Source of the DNA: Phlegmacium glaucopus
Lineage: Eukaryota; Basidiomycota; Agaricomycetes; Agaricales; Cortinariaceae
Reading direction: 5' to 3'
Length of the DNA stretch: 64,000 bases
NCBI GenBank assembly: GCA_015039465.1
Contig: MU130696.1
Coordinates: 620,001 to 684,000, forward strand
The position numbers and the translations under genes are program-made. How positions within the stretch are numbered: the stretch's first letter is position 1; every line of letters begins with the position of its first letter. The notes under the pieces are model-generated. The model saw only the letters and a list, made by a program, of their open reading frames with translations. It ran no database searches and was not told the DNA's origin. This document shows, piece by piece, positions 36,999 through 49,580 of this stretch.

Positions 36999-38779
36999 TC
37001 ACTCACCAGGCCAGCGTTTGGATGTCCTCTGTTTTTTCTTGACATAAACGCAGTTCACATTGGCGACTTTCTGTCTGAACCATGAAAGGAAATCTGCGTC
37101 AACCAATGGACAGCAATCCATCGCCAAGGAAAGGATACGTTTGACATCAGATGGTTGTCTAATAACCGACTCTTGATAACCGGCAGGAAGTTCTTCGAGT
37201 GGAAGACGAGATTTCACGAGGCGTACAAGGGATCCAGTCTTAACATCTGGACAACTTGAGAAATCGAGGTTTGTTAGATAGGGACAAAGCACCGGTATCC
37301 CAACTGATGGGTCAGCGACACCTCTTAAGATAGGGCTGGGTTCAAGTGTGGGAAACGAGGCAGCCAAAGCTTCGATAATGGGGGTGGCCTGGTATGCGAT
37401 GTTGGATACTTCAAGGAAATGGAGGTCCGGGGAATTTTGGAGTATTAAAATCACTGGTTGCGCATCAACAAACCGACAAGACCGTAACACGAGTTCTTCG
37501 AGGTGGATGTCGCTTTCGGTCACCATCTTGTTTAGGACTCCATCGAGAGGAAGTGTGAGACTATCGAATCGAAGGATTCGTAGCGCAGGCATGCGACATT
37601 TAAAGATAGGGCGAGGAGCTATACCTCTAATCTCTAAGCTGGATAAGCGAGGCATCGTATATTCCCTAGTTGTGGTCACTGTATCTTCGCCAACATAATG
37701 AAGAATTAGAGATTCTAAAAGAGTGTTCGCGACTAGAAAGGCAGTCAATTCGCCCTTGCTAGATGTATAGCGCAATGTCAAGCATGTAAGATTCGTAATA
37801 TGTTTCGTCAATTTTTCCAAATTGACTTTGGTGGACGACATGCTGAGGTGTTGAAGTTTTAAATCCTGAGTGAACATGGGGTCCCGAATCAAGCAATGTT
37901 TTAATTCGATGTCGTCAACTTCCAATTGTTCTAGACTGGCTAGTGCTGTGGGCTTTGAGATAGATCGAAGGTATGCCATGATGTCCCATTTTTGAATTTT
38001 GCAGATACGGAGCTCCTCCCATTTTAAGCGTTGAAGGCCATCCCCCGACCAACCGCGAGTATCAAGAGCACTTAGTTGTACGCGTAGCTCCCGGATTGCG
38101 CCTTTTGAACGTTCAACCCAGAGGATGGCCTTTTCTTTTGGATGACGATGACTAAGAATGAGGACACTCCAAAGAGTGGAATGGTTTCGAATGACATATC
38201 TCCACTGCTTGGAGACATGGGAGAGGGGAAGCAGTGAAGTTGGGTCGTCCTGAATCAACAATCTTGCTATTTCTCCAAATATTTCGACTGGGAGCTTTCT
38301 GAGCTGATCAGAACGACGGCGCTCTATCTGTTTCTGCGCGTTGCGGATGTCTTTTTGTAAAGAAAGGAGTGATTTGCGTCGTTTTATGTTTTCCTCGCCA
38401 AGTCTATCAAGGGCCATGGTGACCATAGTCATTGACGCGTCAACCTTATCACATTTCAAAAATAGACGCGCTGCACGGGCGTAACCCTGCCATCGTTCAG
38501 GCGCGACACGAATGGTAGCCCTTGCGTCTTCTAAAGCATTTTTGTTCTGTCCAAGTTTCGCGAGGACTGCAGCACGTGAATCATAAACCAGATAACTGTT
38601 GGTGGCATTGGAACAAGGCAAAGCCTAATGTTGCGGTTGTGGTAAGTTGGTGGATGTCATGTCCTGCGGATTAAACAAACCTCATTAAAGCTTACAAGAG
38701 CTGCATCGTATCGACAGGTCTTGTAGTATTTAAGAGCAGTGCCGAATATTGCACGAAATGCGGGGTGAGAGTCGTTCAT
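36999..38779 (-). CDS. TPR + F-box + LRR protein (Pof3/Dia2-like)
   Basis: A probable substrate receptor of an SCF ubiquitin ligase. A first exon (MNDSHPAFRAIFGTALKYYK) is spliced to a long exon. The N-terminal ~110 residues form TPR-like helices (YDSRAAVLAKLGQNKNALED), followed by an F-box at about aa 140-190 (LRKLPVEIFGEIARLLIQD, LSHVSKQWRYVIRNHSTLWS), then leucine-rich repeats to the end. This order matches Pof3 of S. pombe and Dia2 of S. cerevisiae, which guard replication and telomere integrity, but basidiomycetes have many F-box proteins and orthology is unproven. The frame stops at 36999-37001 in GGTGAGTGA, which also looks like a splice donor, so an extra 3' exon is possible. Its start is 103 bp from that of MDM35. 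Confidence 0.75.
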
Positions 38780-38882
38780 GGGTGAATATTGGGTGAATAT
38801 TAAGGTGGATTCTGGCTTATTGTGTGACCATGTGACATTAGTGACCATTGCTGTTAACAGCATCACACTTCTCTTCCGTTCC
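38780..38882. promoter_or_regulatory. 103-bp divergent promoter of the F-box gene and MDM35
   Basis: The ATG of the F-box gene (minus, 38779) and the ATG of MDM35 (plus, 38883) are only 103 bp apart, so both leaders and core promoters share this interval. It contains two close GGTGAATATT copies (38780-38800) and a GTGACCA/GTGACATTAGTGACCA cluster near 38823-38848. No TATA box is evident. Confidence 0.5.
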
Positions 38883-39242
38883 ATGTCGCAGAGCCTGTCG
38901 CCAAAATGCACACCACTAAAGCAAGCTTACGACAGTTGCTTTAATTCTTGGTTCGAAGGATACTTGGAGCCAGCAGTGTCTGCATCTTCATCCCCCGAAG
39001 CACGTGCGGAGTTTTCCAAGAAAAAGGCTGAGGAGTTCCAAGAGAAATGCGGGAAGATATGGGAGTCTTATAGATCTTGTGTTCAGGTATGCACGTACTC
39101 CTTTCCTCTTGAACTTTGGTTGTTCACCTATCACGTTTTCCTCCGATAGAAAGCAGTGAGGGACAAAGGACTTGATAAGTTGCTTCAACAGGCAAGGGAG
39201 GACAATCCGCTCGTCGATCCCTCACCTCCGCAATCGAAGTAA
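38883..39242 (+). CDS. MDM35: Mdm35/TRIAP1-type twin CX9C protein
   Basis: A two-exon gene for a small intermembrane-space protein of mitochondria. Both CX9C motifs are visible: CTPLKQAYDSC and CGKIWESYRSC, separated by a helix-breaking segment and an acidic/lysine-rich stretch. Cys pairs are oxidised by the Mia40 pathway in this family. Mdm35 forms complexes with Ups1/Ups2 that shuttle phosphatidic acid and phosphatidylserine between mitochondrial membranes. The intron lies near 39088-39150; the TAA is at 39240-39242. Length (about 98 aa) fits the family. Confidence 0.9.
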
Positions 39243-39630
39243 TTCGAAGCCATCTGTGAAGGTTAAAACCTTTCTGTTGTGTGCACAATATTCACTACAC
39301 TTTTTACAATATCCACAAATTTAATAATAATGCCCATCGTTGGCCCATCGACAACTGACTCCTACTTAATTTTGCACCATTAGGATTCGAATAATAAAGT
39401 CAAATTTTATGCATTGCTTGTGCATTGCATTAGTGGAGCCGCCGCTGACATGATGTAATCACCTGACTACTTTCCTGATTTGGCACCATCATTTTGATCC
39501 TTTACATGATGGTGGTTCTGCAGTTCCAAACAATACTAGTGCTTGCTTAGAGGATACGACAGGTGTGGCGGTGGTCGTTACTCCTTCGACAATAACTACA
39601 GCTACCATCACAACCTATTCCTTATCGTTC
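39243..39630. other. Intergenic region, nothing recognised
   Basis: AT-rich sequence after MDM35 and before the adaptin-binding gene. It presumably holds the MDM35 terminator and the next promoter. No repeat or gene was seen. Confidence 0.5.
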
Positions 39631-41262
39631 ATGTCTGAAAACAACAATCCACAATTAGATGCGGCGTGTAGAATCCTCATTGTATCTTCGTCAATTGCGG
39701 GGGCGAAAGTTTTCATTAACCGTTTGTGCTTCTTTTAAGATGTTCCGAATCCAGGGAAGTGATAGGAAACGAATCCCTTCATAGGTCTAAAAGCTTTATC
39801 CAACGATGGCGATGGCGAGTCAAATGTCAAGACATCAGACGAAAACATTGTCCCATGGACGATTGTGAACCGTTACTACACCGCCAATGTCCACTTCTTA
39901 GCACATGTCATTCACGGCTTATCGCCATTAGTATTTGATAAACCGCATATGCCTCCAGCTGTGATCTACGTCTGGGTAGAAGGCGAGGTATGTTCAAGAT
40001 TTTAGATAGGATTTTTAATCAATTTAACCATTTTTGCGCATTTATAGTCATATGCTAAACACGTCGAGGAACTGTCTCGTATGATGGGTGGCTATGAACC
40101 AGAAGTATCTCTAGCCGTGCGGATTCCGAAAAGTGACGAAACGGCTGGATTAGTGGAAGACAATAGTGAGACACAGAGAGAGAATAACACGGACATCGAC
40201 ACAATTTTGATATCATATGGATTTGAGTATATCGACGCTACGGGCGATGTCCCTCTACGTCGGACTGGAGACGATGGGAGTGAACTTCTTCCCACAGATG
40301 GTCTGCATACTTTTAACCCTTGCCGTTCTCTTAGAAACTTTCTAAATTTGTTGTGTTCTACTTTAGATATACCTCATCTTCCTCGGGTATTGGATGCCTT
40401 GAGCACTATTATGTGGCCCTCGATGAAATCCGTCCATAAAGGATCAGCTGGTAGCGGTGAAAGTGGTGCTCTGATGGTGTCCACGGAAGAAAGTTTCACA
40501 ACAAACACAGTGCATCCACAACTACCCTGGCTTACTCTGAATTCCGGCAAAATAGAGGATAGTATATTCTCCCCCATTGATAACGTGTCGATGTCGCTTT
40601 CACCCAATGACATGGAGGCAACATCTCCTTTCGGGATGGAAAAAGCTCTGGCTGCGAAACCAACGAGCAAGGTTTCCATTGGATTCGAGGACGATTTTAC
40701 GGTGTTTGTGTCTGCTCCAGCGCTGAACTACCAGGAAGGTGAAACGACACCAGATGCTCTGAGTTATCACATGCAACAGGACTCGGATACATTTGACAGT
40801 CCCATGCCATCGGCGATTGCGAGTAGTACCTTGGATCCTGGGAGTGCTCGTGTGCGGTATCGGAGTTTACGTTCTGTGTCGGACTTTGGGGGAAGTGATT
40901 TCGGGGATGAAGAACCTATGTATAAGACTCTTGATGATGGTGATGATGAGGTGGATTATGACGACGACAACGATTTACCGACTAGGGAGGAAATACGGGA
41001 GACATCTGCCAAAATATTTGGGACGGTACCCTCACAGAAAAAAGGGGAAGGCGCGACCGCAACCGTCGTTGAAGCTGAGTCCTTACCAGGTGTTACGCAG
41101 GAAGGGTTGGATGGGAATGCACCTTTTGATTTATCACAGGTGATGAGTGCATTACAACAATTTAAGACTGATATTTCTGGCATGGATAACGAAGAGGAGA
41201 GGCGTAAAGCTGCAGCAAAGGTTGCGTTGGGATTAGTTTATGGACTTGAAGGAATAGATTAG
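39631..41262 (+). CDS. Alpha/gamma-adaptin-binding protein p34 family (AAGAB/Irc6-like)
   Basis: The N-terminus CRILIVSSSIAGAKVFINR and the following IVPWTIVNRYYTANVHFLAH and PAVIYVWVEGE match the small-GTPase-like fold of AAGAB/Irc6, a chaperone that helps assemble clathrin adaptor complexes. The first intron (39722-39784, 63 nt) restores the frame only with the AG at 39783-39784. A long acidic, disordered middle follows (EPMYKTLDDGDDEVDYDDDN). The C-terminal helix FDLSQVMSALQQFKTDISGM, then NEEERRKAAAKVALGLVYGL, is the conserved tail that binds adaptors and dimerises in AAGAB. TAG at 41260-41262. It lies 105 bp upstream of the methyltransferase gene on the same strand. Confidence 0.75.
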
Positions 41263-41367
41263 ATAATTTTTGATGGCTGCCAAATGCAATTCCGCAAAGT
41301 TCCGGAGCTGGGTGCTCACTCCAGAAACTAACGTCCAATTATATCTACAACTCTTGCCCTTGACGAT

Positions 41368-44300
41368 ATGGACTCACGTTCAGGTCCTCCAACTCGTACC
41401 GGAAGAGCTTATACATCGCCATGGCCTTCAGTCGAGTCTTTGTCCAATACAAACACAGCACCTGTACTCAAGAAACGCCATTCAGCCTACGCTCTTTCAA
41501 ATCCACCAATCGTTTCCGACCATCCACCAATCGTTTCCGACCATCCACCAATTCGTCCACCGCGTCATCCTGCTCGGGTCAATTCCATCGCTTCCTCCGA
41601 CAGTAAACAACAGTCGTCCAAGCCCAGAGTCAGACGTCCATCCACTGCGACCGGTTCCAGTGAAGCCGTCACCTCTTGGGAAGGCTCATCCCGCAAATCA
41701 ACATCGCCCTCCGTCAACTCCCGAACTTCATCATTGGGATTGACGATGCATACTGGGCCAGTGGAAGAAGTCACCCCCTGGGAGCTCTATCCAATCCCTC
41801 CCACACCATCATCCAAAGATTCAAGGGCGTCGACAACCTCAGCAGGTCACCTGAAAAATCATAAACCAACCTCCACGCCGCATATCCCACCAACCCCACA
41901 TAAACCCACGTTCGTGAGTACAGGGCCAACGGAGGAAGTGACGCCTTGGGAACTCTTACCAGGTCCTTCCCAAAATGGTGATGTTTCGCTCAAACAACCA
42001 CTTGCAACTCCTCGTTCCCCACCTCCTCGTCGTCCTTCATCTAATTCGGAAAATCTATCTGTACCAGTCTACCCTCGTTCCACAGCGACTGGACCTGCTG
42101 AGGATGTGACACCCTGGGAATTAACACCAGTGCCCACTGAAGGCCAAGAGCTCGAAATTTCAGCCCATGTCCGTCCATCGCGCACAAGAAGTTCGCTGTC
42201 TTTGACAATGGCTCAGCTGGAACAAGTAACACCATGGGAGTTGTATCCCGCACCGAAATCTAGCGGGAGCAACTTGAGTGGTCAAACACAAACACCTATT
42301 GGTACGGTAAGTGCAAAAATGTTTGGTTCTTCGCTTCAATATATATGTAATCGAATGGCCGAGAATGGTTTAGCCACTCGCGTGTCTAGGGTTGTGTATA
42401 ATCTGGCAGGCGACCATTTTTCAAAATTTCGTTTGCTCCATTTTACATATAAACTAATGAGCCTCCCACATTTCTCCCTCTCCGCTTGCATCCATGAACT
42501 TTTTTCGGAGACAGACTCGACAATCTTCGTCATCCAACCCGAGCAAAACCTTGTCAGAAGTTGGTCATCGATCACGCAGAAGCACCAGTGGCAAAACGTC
42601 CAAAGCTGCTCGTTCATCCATCCCAGCCACCGGGATCCTCAACATCCCCCAACTTCCTGTCGAGTCGACCGCGCTCACAGGTCAACAAAAGGTGTGTCGT
42701 CAATTCATGAATCCGCTGCCCTCGCATTCCAGAACGGGTCGCGGATTGGTTTCTCACGTCTCTTACGTCTAAACTTAGGGTATTTCATCAAACGGGGCCG
42801 GTGCCGGCACCGGTTCTCCTGCAGTTAGCATCACTCCACCCACATCAGCGAGCAGCTCAAAGCATGACCCACAACAACCGTCATCACATGATAGGCAGGA
42901 CCTCAAGTTTTCTACGGCTGACCGTACTATTTTGGAGCAGTTGAAGATGAATATTCGAGCGAGAGAGGCTCAATTTGTGGTGAAAGGGATAGGGAATATG
43001 GTTGTGGGTGGCGGAAAGAGTCCTGGAAAGAAACATCATTCGTATTCAGCTAAGGAAGTGCCATATCCTAGGAGTTACGGAAGAGAAGTTGTGGATCTGT
43101 AAGTTTATTTCTTTTCACTACATAGGGGGTTTCCTGGGGACTTCCACCCTTACAAAAGACCCTTTCTCGAGTTGCTGGCGATCCGCATTTGGCGCTCAAT
43201 CTATCTTTTCTGAGTACTGATAATTGATCATGTGAACTGTTTTGGTCATGCAGGGACGTTTGGGAAACAATGTTTTGTTTGGATATTTGCGAAAGTCTGA
43301 CGTGGCATGTCTTTGGGACGCCTCCCACCAAGGTGTAAGTTGTATTGTTCTAGCTCTAGGCTCAATTATTTATTTTATGGACTTTATCTAGGCTTGAAAT
43401 AGGCTGCGGTGATTTTTGTTTTGAGTGGTCCACAATATTCAAGCAGCTCCTAACTTGTATATCATAGGTACTGGTACTTGGATCTTACACTGTGCGCAGA
43501 ATTGGAAGGTTGGTTAATCTTATGCGCCCGGTTAGCGTTGATTGCTGATCGGTGATGCCAACTTTTTTTGTCGTGTGACAGGAGTGTCACTTCGTTGGTG
43601 AGTACTGCCATATGGGTATGTAAGCAGTCGTTATTTACTTTGACTTGGGGGGCGCATATAGGCCTTGATATCGTGCCGCTTCACCCTGATTTGCAGAATG
43701 TCGGTTCGCCAGACTTGGCTTCTCGAATTACTTGGGTTCAGCATAATTTGTGAGGAGGCTTCAATTTGGCTTTGTCAAGACTGTTCTCGGCTGACTGGAT
43801 TCTTTTTTCCTCTTTTATAGCCTCGATGGCCTTCCATTCCAGAACGAAGAATTTGATTTTGTGTACGTGTCCTGTTATCACTGTAGGATGTTTTAGATCG
43901 ACGCTCATAGGCGCATATAGGCATATAAAACGGATAGCACTGGGTGTTCCAGAGGACAAGGTTCATCAATCGTTGGAGTCGTCTGAATAAAACATGGAAC
44001 TGATTGATCTTATCAGTGGGATACGTTCTTTGAAGAGATTGCTAGGGTCATGAAGCCGGGTGCTGCATTCGAGGTAGAATCGTTTTATCCATAAAAAAAA
44101 ATACAAGTTATTGATTACAAATCTAGATGGTCGAGGAAGATCTTTTTTTTCCCGGAAAGAGCATTGATGACAATGATGAAGGTTCAATAAGGATGGACGA
44201 TTCTTCCTCCATTACTTGTGGGAACTCAACATCGTCTGACCATCGCCGTGCCAGTGTCAATGGGTTTCCCACTCATGATGATGAATTTGATCAAGGTTCC

Positions 44301-46100
44301 CCTAAGACGCCCACTACGAGTACCACCCTGTTACTACGTACACCCTCAAGATCGAATTCGCCTGCCAGATCTGCAAAAAAGGAAAATAGGAAGGAAGTGG
44401 TGGCCAACGGAGGGCAGATCTCGCATGACTCCTCCTCTTCACTTCCTACTATTAGCGTTCCCACTGCTACCGCTCCTACTAATGCCCCTCCTATGCACTT
44501 TCCGAACCTGTCAAAGGAACCCAGTCCAATCTCGCTTCAACACTGGTCCTTCAGCCGTCCATTGCTATCGGTTCAAACCGAACAGCCCCATTCCAAGTCA
44601 GGTGTAATGGGTACAAATCCTGCAGGGTCTGGACCGTCATCTATATCGTTGTTGGGTGCCATTACTGTGAATGATACGTTGACGAGTCGAACAAGGTCGT
44701 CCTCTGTGCAGACTTCGAGCACAAATGGATCAAAGGCTGGTGTATCCTCGTTGAGCTCGGCAGCATCGCTAGGTAGCGAAACGAAGCCATCGACGACAGC
44801 GACCCCATTCTTGTTAAGAATGCTAACGCAGACACCGACCAATCCGAGGGACCATTCATTATTGGAAACTATTTGGACTGAGATGTTAAGCTCTAGATGG
44901 ATAAATTTGTCGCCGTTGTCATTGTTGACGACCTATTTGGAGTGGCATTTCAAAGGTAGGCCTTTTCCTTTCCTTGGTGATTTCCTCTCGTATCTCAAAT
45001 CGGTATCTAGATGTTCGTACCCACCCACCCTTGATGTATACCTTCCCGCCTACTGCCCCCAAACCCGAACTAGTCGACGACGATGTTGATTCAGATTCAG
45101 ACTTAGATATTGACGGTACCCCAAACGTCGCCAATCCTCGTCCGAAACTATCTCCGTCCATTAAACGAGGCAAATATAAGCCTGTTGCGCCTCATGGCGA
45201 TGACAAAGGCAAACTCACAGAAAAGCGACGATTGTTATCGCTGCAACCACAGCAGCAACAATCTCCATCCGTTACGCTTGATGGAACTCGCGGGAACGCC
45301 TACTCACCGTCTCAACAAGCCAATTTCGCCACAAAGCGGATGTCGAGACTACCGACTACGACCTTGAATATCGATTTGAGGACGCTCAATCTTCATCTTG
45401 CTTTGCGAGCCAAGGAAATTCTCGCATGTTCTGAGTCGATGTGGGAATGGGTTGAAGAGTTTCAACGGACATCGGAGACATCTATACCACGCTTGAACGG
45501 CCCTAGCAGTTGGTCAATGGGTGTGACTCGGTGTGCTATCCTAGAGATGACCCGAGAAGACTTTGACCACCTTCTAAATAACTTTACGATGTAAGTCCCC
45601 GTCTAATGGTCTATTAGTTTTCCTCAAGTTTTCCTTCTAGGGACTTCCAAGACCGGGCAGCTGTTGGTTATGCTCTTCAGGAACGATTTAATTGGCACGT
45701 CATACCATCGCGGCGGTTGCAGGATCGAAAAGTATTTGACAAAGCTTGCAAAAAATACGACAAATGGGTTTTGGCGGAACAGATGAAATTATCACTGTGT
45801 TCTGATCATAAACCAAACGGCAAAATTACTGATACCCGGAACTCATTCTCAACGCCTAACATTAATCCAAGTACTCACTACTCCAGCCCTGCGATTGCTA
45901 GATCACACAGTAGCCCAGAGGCCAGCTTCCAGAACGATGGGGCTAGTCTGGCACATGTTTCCTCCCATCCGTCTGATCCTGCTATCCACCCGGCATCCCC
46001 ACCACCCCCTTCAGCCCCGCATCTCCCTACACAATTGTCGCCTACTCGGAGGCTGAGCCGATCGATGCGTGTCTTCGTTGCTTGGAAGGCTGGATCGTAA
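41368..46100 (+). CDS. Long SAM-dependent methyltransferase with VTPWEL repeats
   Basis: A multi-exon gene starting at ATG 41368. The first ~300 residues are disordered, Ser/Pro-rich and contain an array of a short tryptophan motif: VTSWE at aa 101 and VTPWEL at aa 135, 191, 247 and 287, mostly preceded by TGPxEE/D. A 21-bp tandem duplication gives PPIVSDH twice near aa 46-60. A class I methyltransferase core follows: VLEIGCG (43390-43405), GTWILHCAQNWK, CHFVGLDIVPLHPD, ITWVQHNFLDGLPFQNEEFD and VMKPGAAFEMVEEDLFFPG (to about 44155). A long low-complexity insertion (44160-44850) then splits it from HSLLETIWTEMLSSRWINLS and the C-terminal DFQDRAAVGYALQERFNWHV part. TAA at 46098-46100. The core resembles LaeA-like fungal methyltransferases; the substrate is unknown and a nuclear regulatory role is only possible. 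Confidence 0.78.
41509..41550 (+). repeat. 21-bp tandem duplication inside the methyltransferase gene
   Basis: The 21-base unit CCAATCGTTTCCGACCATCCA occurs twice in direct tandem, keeping the frame and duplicating PIVSDHP. It lies in the disordered N-terminus, where in-frame slippage is probably tolerated. Confidence 0.8.
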
Positions 46101-49100
46101 CGTCACGCGAAGCACATTTGGTTATTCCCACCAGAATAACCTCATCTTTTCACTAATTTCATACTTTCTCCTTCACAATGGAAACCAACCCATCCCTATC
46201 CTCGTCAACTTCTACTCAAAAGAGGAAAATCGGGGTAAACCTGATTTATCCTTTCCAACTACCTGAAGTCGACAACACTGAGAGTGTATGTCAACTTGCT
46301 GCCATTGTGTCGCATCGGCAATCTGGCTCAGAGGAGTAAAACCCGATTTGGCTTCGCCTTTTCCGGTGTACCAAGCTTCCAGACGTTTTTTTTTTCCTTT
46401 TCCGTTCCATGTCTTTTCGTGGCATTTTTATAACACGATCGATGTCCAATGAAGGCAAATAAATTTCCTTTTCTTCCTCTCTCTCTTCCGGTCTCTCTTT
46501 TCATGGCCACCCCTTTTGTAGCGCTTTGGCTGTATGCATTTCTCTCATTTACACTCATTTTGTCTTTATATTTGTCAGATTATGTATGAATTATAACGTT
46601 ATAGTATTTCATGGATTTGTATACCTTTAGCTTTATTGCTTTGCATTCCGCTTTGACTCCCAATAACATGCACTACTTTCGCAGTACGAGCATTGACTAC
46701 CTGTTGTTTTAGATTTCAATCGATTTGTCCGCTCTCCAGGATCTGCGAGCAACTCAGACTCCAACGTTATTTACTTGGCCTCTAACGAATGGCATGCGCT
46801 ACACACAGCCCTGGTTGGACACGTTCGACCTCTCGTTGAAAAGAAGGTTCTGGAGAAGCATATGTAACACCTTCGACTTCCATTGCACTCCGGAACCTTC
46901 ATCTGCGGTCAATTAAATTACTAGACTTGCACAGTTTTACGAGACTGTTCAATGGCCATCGTGTTCAGTCACGGAAGGGAACTCATGACATGGTCATGTG
47001 GGACCAGAAATGTCACATCACTGAGTTTTTGTTCGGCTGAATTGGGGTGATATTTGTATGGACGCACCCTCAAATTCAAACATCATCACGCAATCTATGT
47101 AATCGGATTCCAAAGCTAAAAAAAGACCCTGGAATCCTTTCCTAAATCCTGGGATTTGATCATTGTGATGGTTTTTTTGTGCCCCTTTCGCGCCCTCCCT
47201 TTCGCTGTTGCGATGATCAAGGACTGAGGGAAATCGGGAAGATTTCTTTCCTTTTCTTGACAAGGGCCAAGCTGACAAATACTCTCTACAGCAACGTTTG
47301 ACAACAAATATCCCATCAAATCAGATGATCCAAGCGTGTGTGAGGCTGTAGCTCATCATCAAAATAACATCTGCGTATGCTGGAATAAGGATTCGACTCC
47401 AACACAACCTTGATATTGATATGATCATAGCTTCCTCGGGTAGATTTATCGGCCACTGCTTATCCTCCTCAAGCTGACCATGGCACTCACAGAAATGTTC
47501 GATTTCTATTGGGAATTGAATTTGTGCCTTTGGAATGTCCAATCTCCACGGCCGATTATCGCAGGTGGCTGGGGCTGCTATTAGCCTGCTAAACATAGGA
47601 TTTTGTCACTTACTCATGGCCTCGAATATCGCTTCAGATATGTATATCTGCTTTGCTTGGATATCTGCTGGACGAGGTTCGACAGCTCCTAGGGGCGAGC
47701 GCCCGTCGTGAATAGCCTTGCTTATAATGCCAAGCGGTCATTGATACCTTGGTCTCTCTTTTCTTCGCCCGTGCCTCCCCGTGCTTGTTTCTCGCTGTTT
47801 CTCGCTGGTTCTCGACTTCAGCTATTTATGACACGGTCATACACGGGCTTGAAGAAACTTCCTTCTTCATGAGCGCCTGTCACGGTAGCCGGTGAATTTC
47901 CAAAAAAGCAACAAATACACACGGTACTTTCGCAATCTGATAAGCCTTATACATATACCTGGGTCCTTCCCTCGAACCTCTAACCGCAAAGGTTGACAGG
48001 AAGAAGAACTTTTCTAAACTTGTCTTTTGCCTGAAATACTTCGGTCATGGGGCCCGGGCTTTTCGTAAACCGTCATGAGTAATGGGACTTGGGTACGTCA
48101 ATTCCTCGGTTCCCTTTACATAGAGTTGCTCATGTAGAAGGTTCTGATCCCCGAAGACAATTTATATTTACTCAAAATCGCTATACTTACCAGGAAGATT
48201 GTTGTAATCAAGGTTTGGAGGATGTTTGTTTGCACTGCAAGTCAAAGAGTCAGGCAGACGATGCCAGTGTCCGTGGGTCACCGAAAGCGATTGCGCTTTA
48301 TCTCCACTGCAGACCTCCCTAGACCTCCCCCTCCATAAGTTTTGAACTAGGGAAACTGGGGAAAACAATGGTATTCTCCAAGACTTCCAAGCTTTGCAGG
48401 GCGTTCGGTGATTGAACTATGCTAATCTATCACTATGCACAAGCAAATGATGACTTCTATTTAGATCGCGCAACCTTCTTATTCACCTACTCCCATGTGC
48501 TTTATGCTTGGTAACAACACCCTCCACAGCATTCGGGACCCGTATAAGCCTGAATGTCACGAGACAGAAGGAAGAGATCTTGAAGTCGCGATATGATTTA
48601 TCCCCCCCCACGCCACTGTCTGACAGGATCCTGTACTTGAGTTATGTAACATATATAAATCGTTCAAATGTCAAATAATGTCACCGTATATGTGGGTTGC
48701 ATGTGATGAAAAATGCCATGCGGACTGAAATGGGCAACGTATACGCTATTCATTCCGGCATAGATAAGGCCTCTTTTCAGATTAAGTTTCCATGACCATA
48801 TATAGCATACATCATACGTATGTTTATCACACGCTTAACGTTTTTTTCAACTCAATATATCGGATAATCAGTTTGTGTGATGATAGGTGATGATGTGCAA
48901 TAATTTTTACATGTGATATATTGATTTCCGACAAATCGGGGGTTCTTTTGGTGTTATCTGATTGTATTGCCAAGGTAAAAAATTATTATTATTAGAAATA
49001 AAAAAAAGATTAGCGCTTGTCGTATCGATTTTGGCTGATTACTTATGTCTCGTTGGGTCGGGTCCACTTGACCTGTATTCTTTTTATTATTGTATGGACA

Positions 49101-49580
49101 ACGCCACATGGCATGTGTGGTGATCCTAACATAGATCCTAATCTTCAGGAACCTGAGGTTCTGAAATCAAGAAGGCTTGAAAGTCCGTTGTTTCGCATTG
49201 GCTGCGCAGTAGCTACTGAGCGAAGTCGGGTCATGTCACCGACGCTACTTTGTTCAACCGCGTATTTTGGGTGGCAGGCAGCAGCACCAGAACGATTCGA
49301 GCAAAACAACCAAAAACTCCTTAGCATCATCTCTTCTTCCATAGCGACCGCCACAGGTCACAACTTGGACTGGACTGGTGGAGTCAATTGTCTTTGGACT
49401 GGACCAAGGATGCTGTTAAAAAATTCAGTTCGAAGGTCTAGTACAAGTCCCATCGTCATGTTCCGGAAACGTTGCACTTAATATCAAGTTAATAATTATA
49501 TAATTATATTCAATCCGTGATGGAACTCGATCAAATTTGAGTTTCATAAAACTTTGGATTAAGGGGGTAGGAAAAAGGGG
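46101..49580. other. Large gene-free interval (first part)
   Basis: No gene is supported in this 3.5-kb stretch. Open frames at 46725-46916, 48089-48322 and 49017-49481 lack recognisable domains and exon partners. AT-rich segments and T-runs are frequent around 48800-49000. GCTGTTTCTC repeats occur near 47790-47810. It may hold long UTRs or non-coding transcripts. Confidence 0.45.

Noticed and set aside
46098..46160. Frameshift at the methyltransferase C-terminus
   Set aside because: An alternative frame reads ACLRCLEGW, but the annotated end SMRVFVAWKAGS fits the usual tail of this family, so no frameshift is claimed.
49017..49481. 154-codon plus-strand open frame
   Set aside because: No domain, a possible signal-like start only, and an equally long antisense frame; insufficient support.
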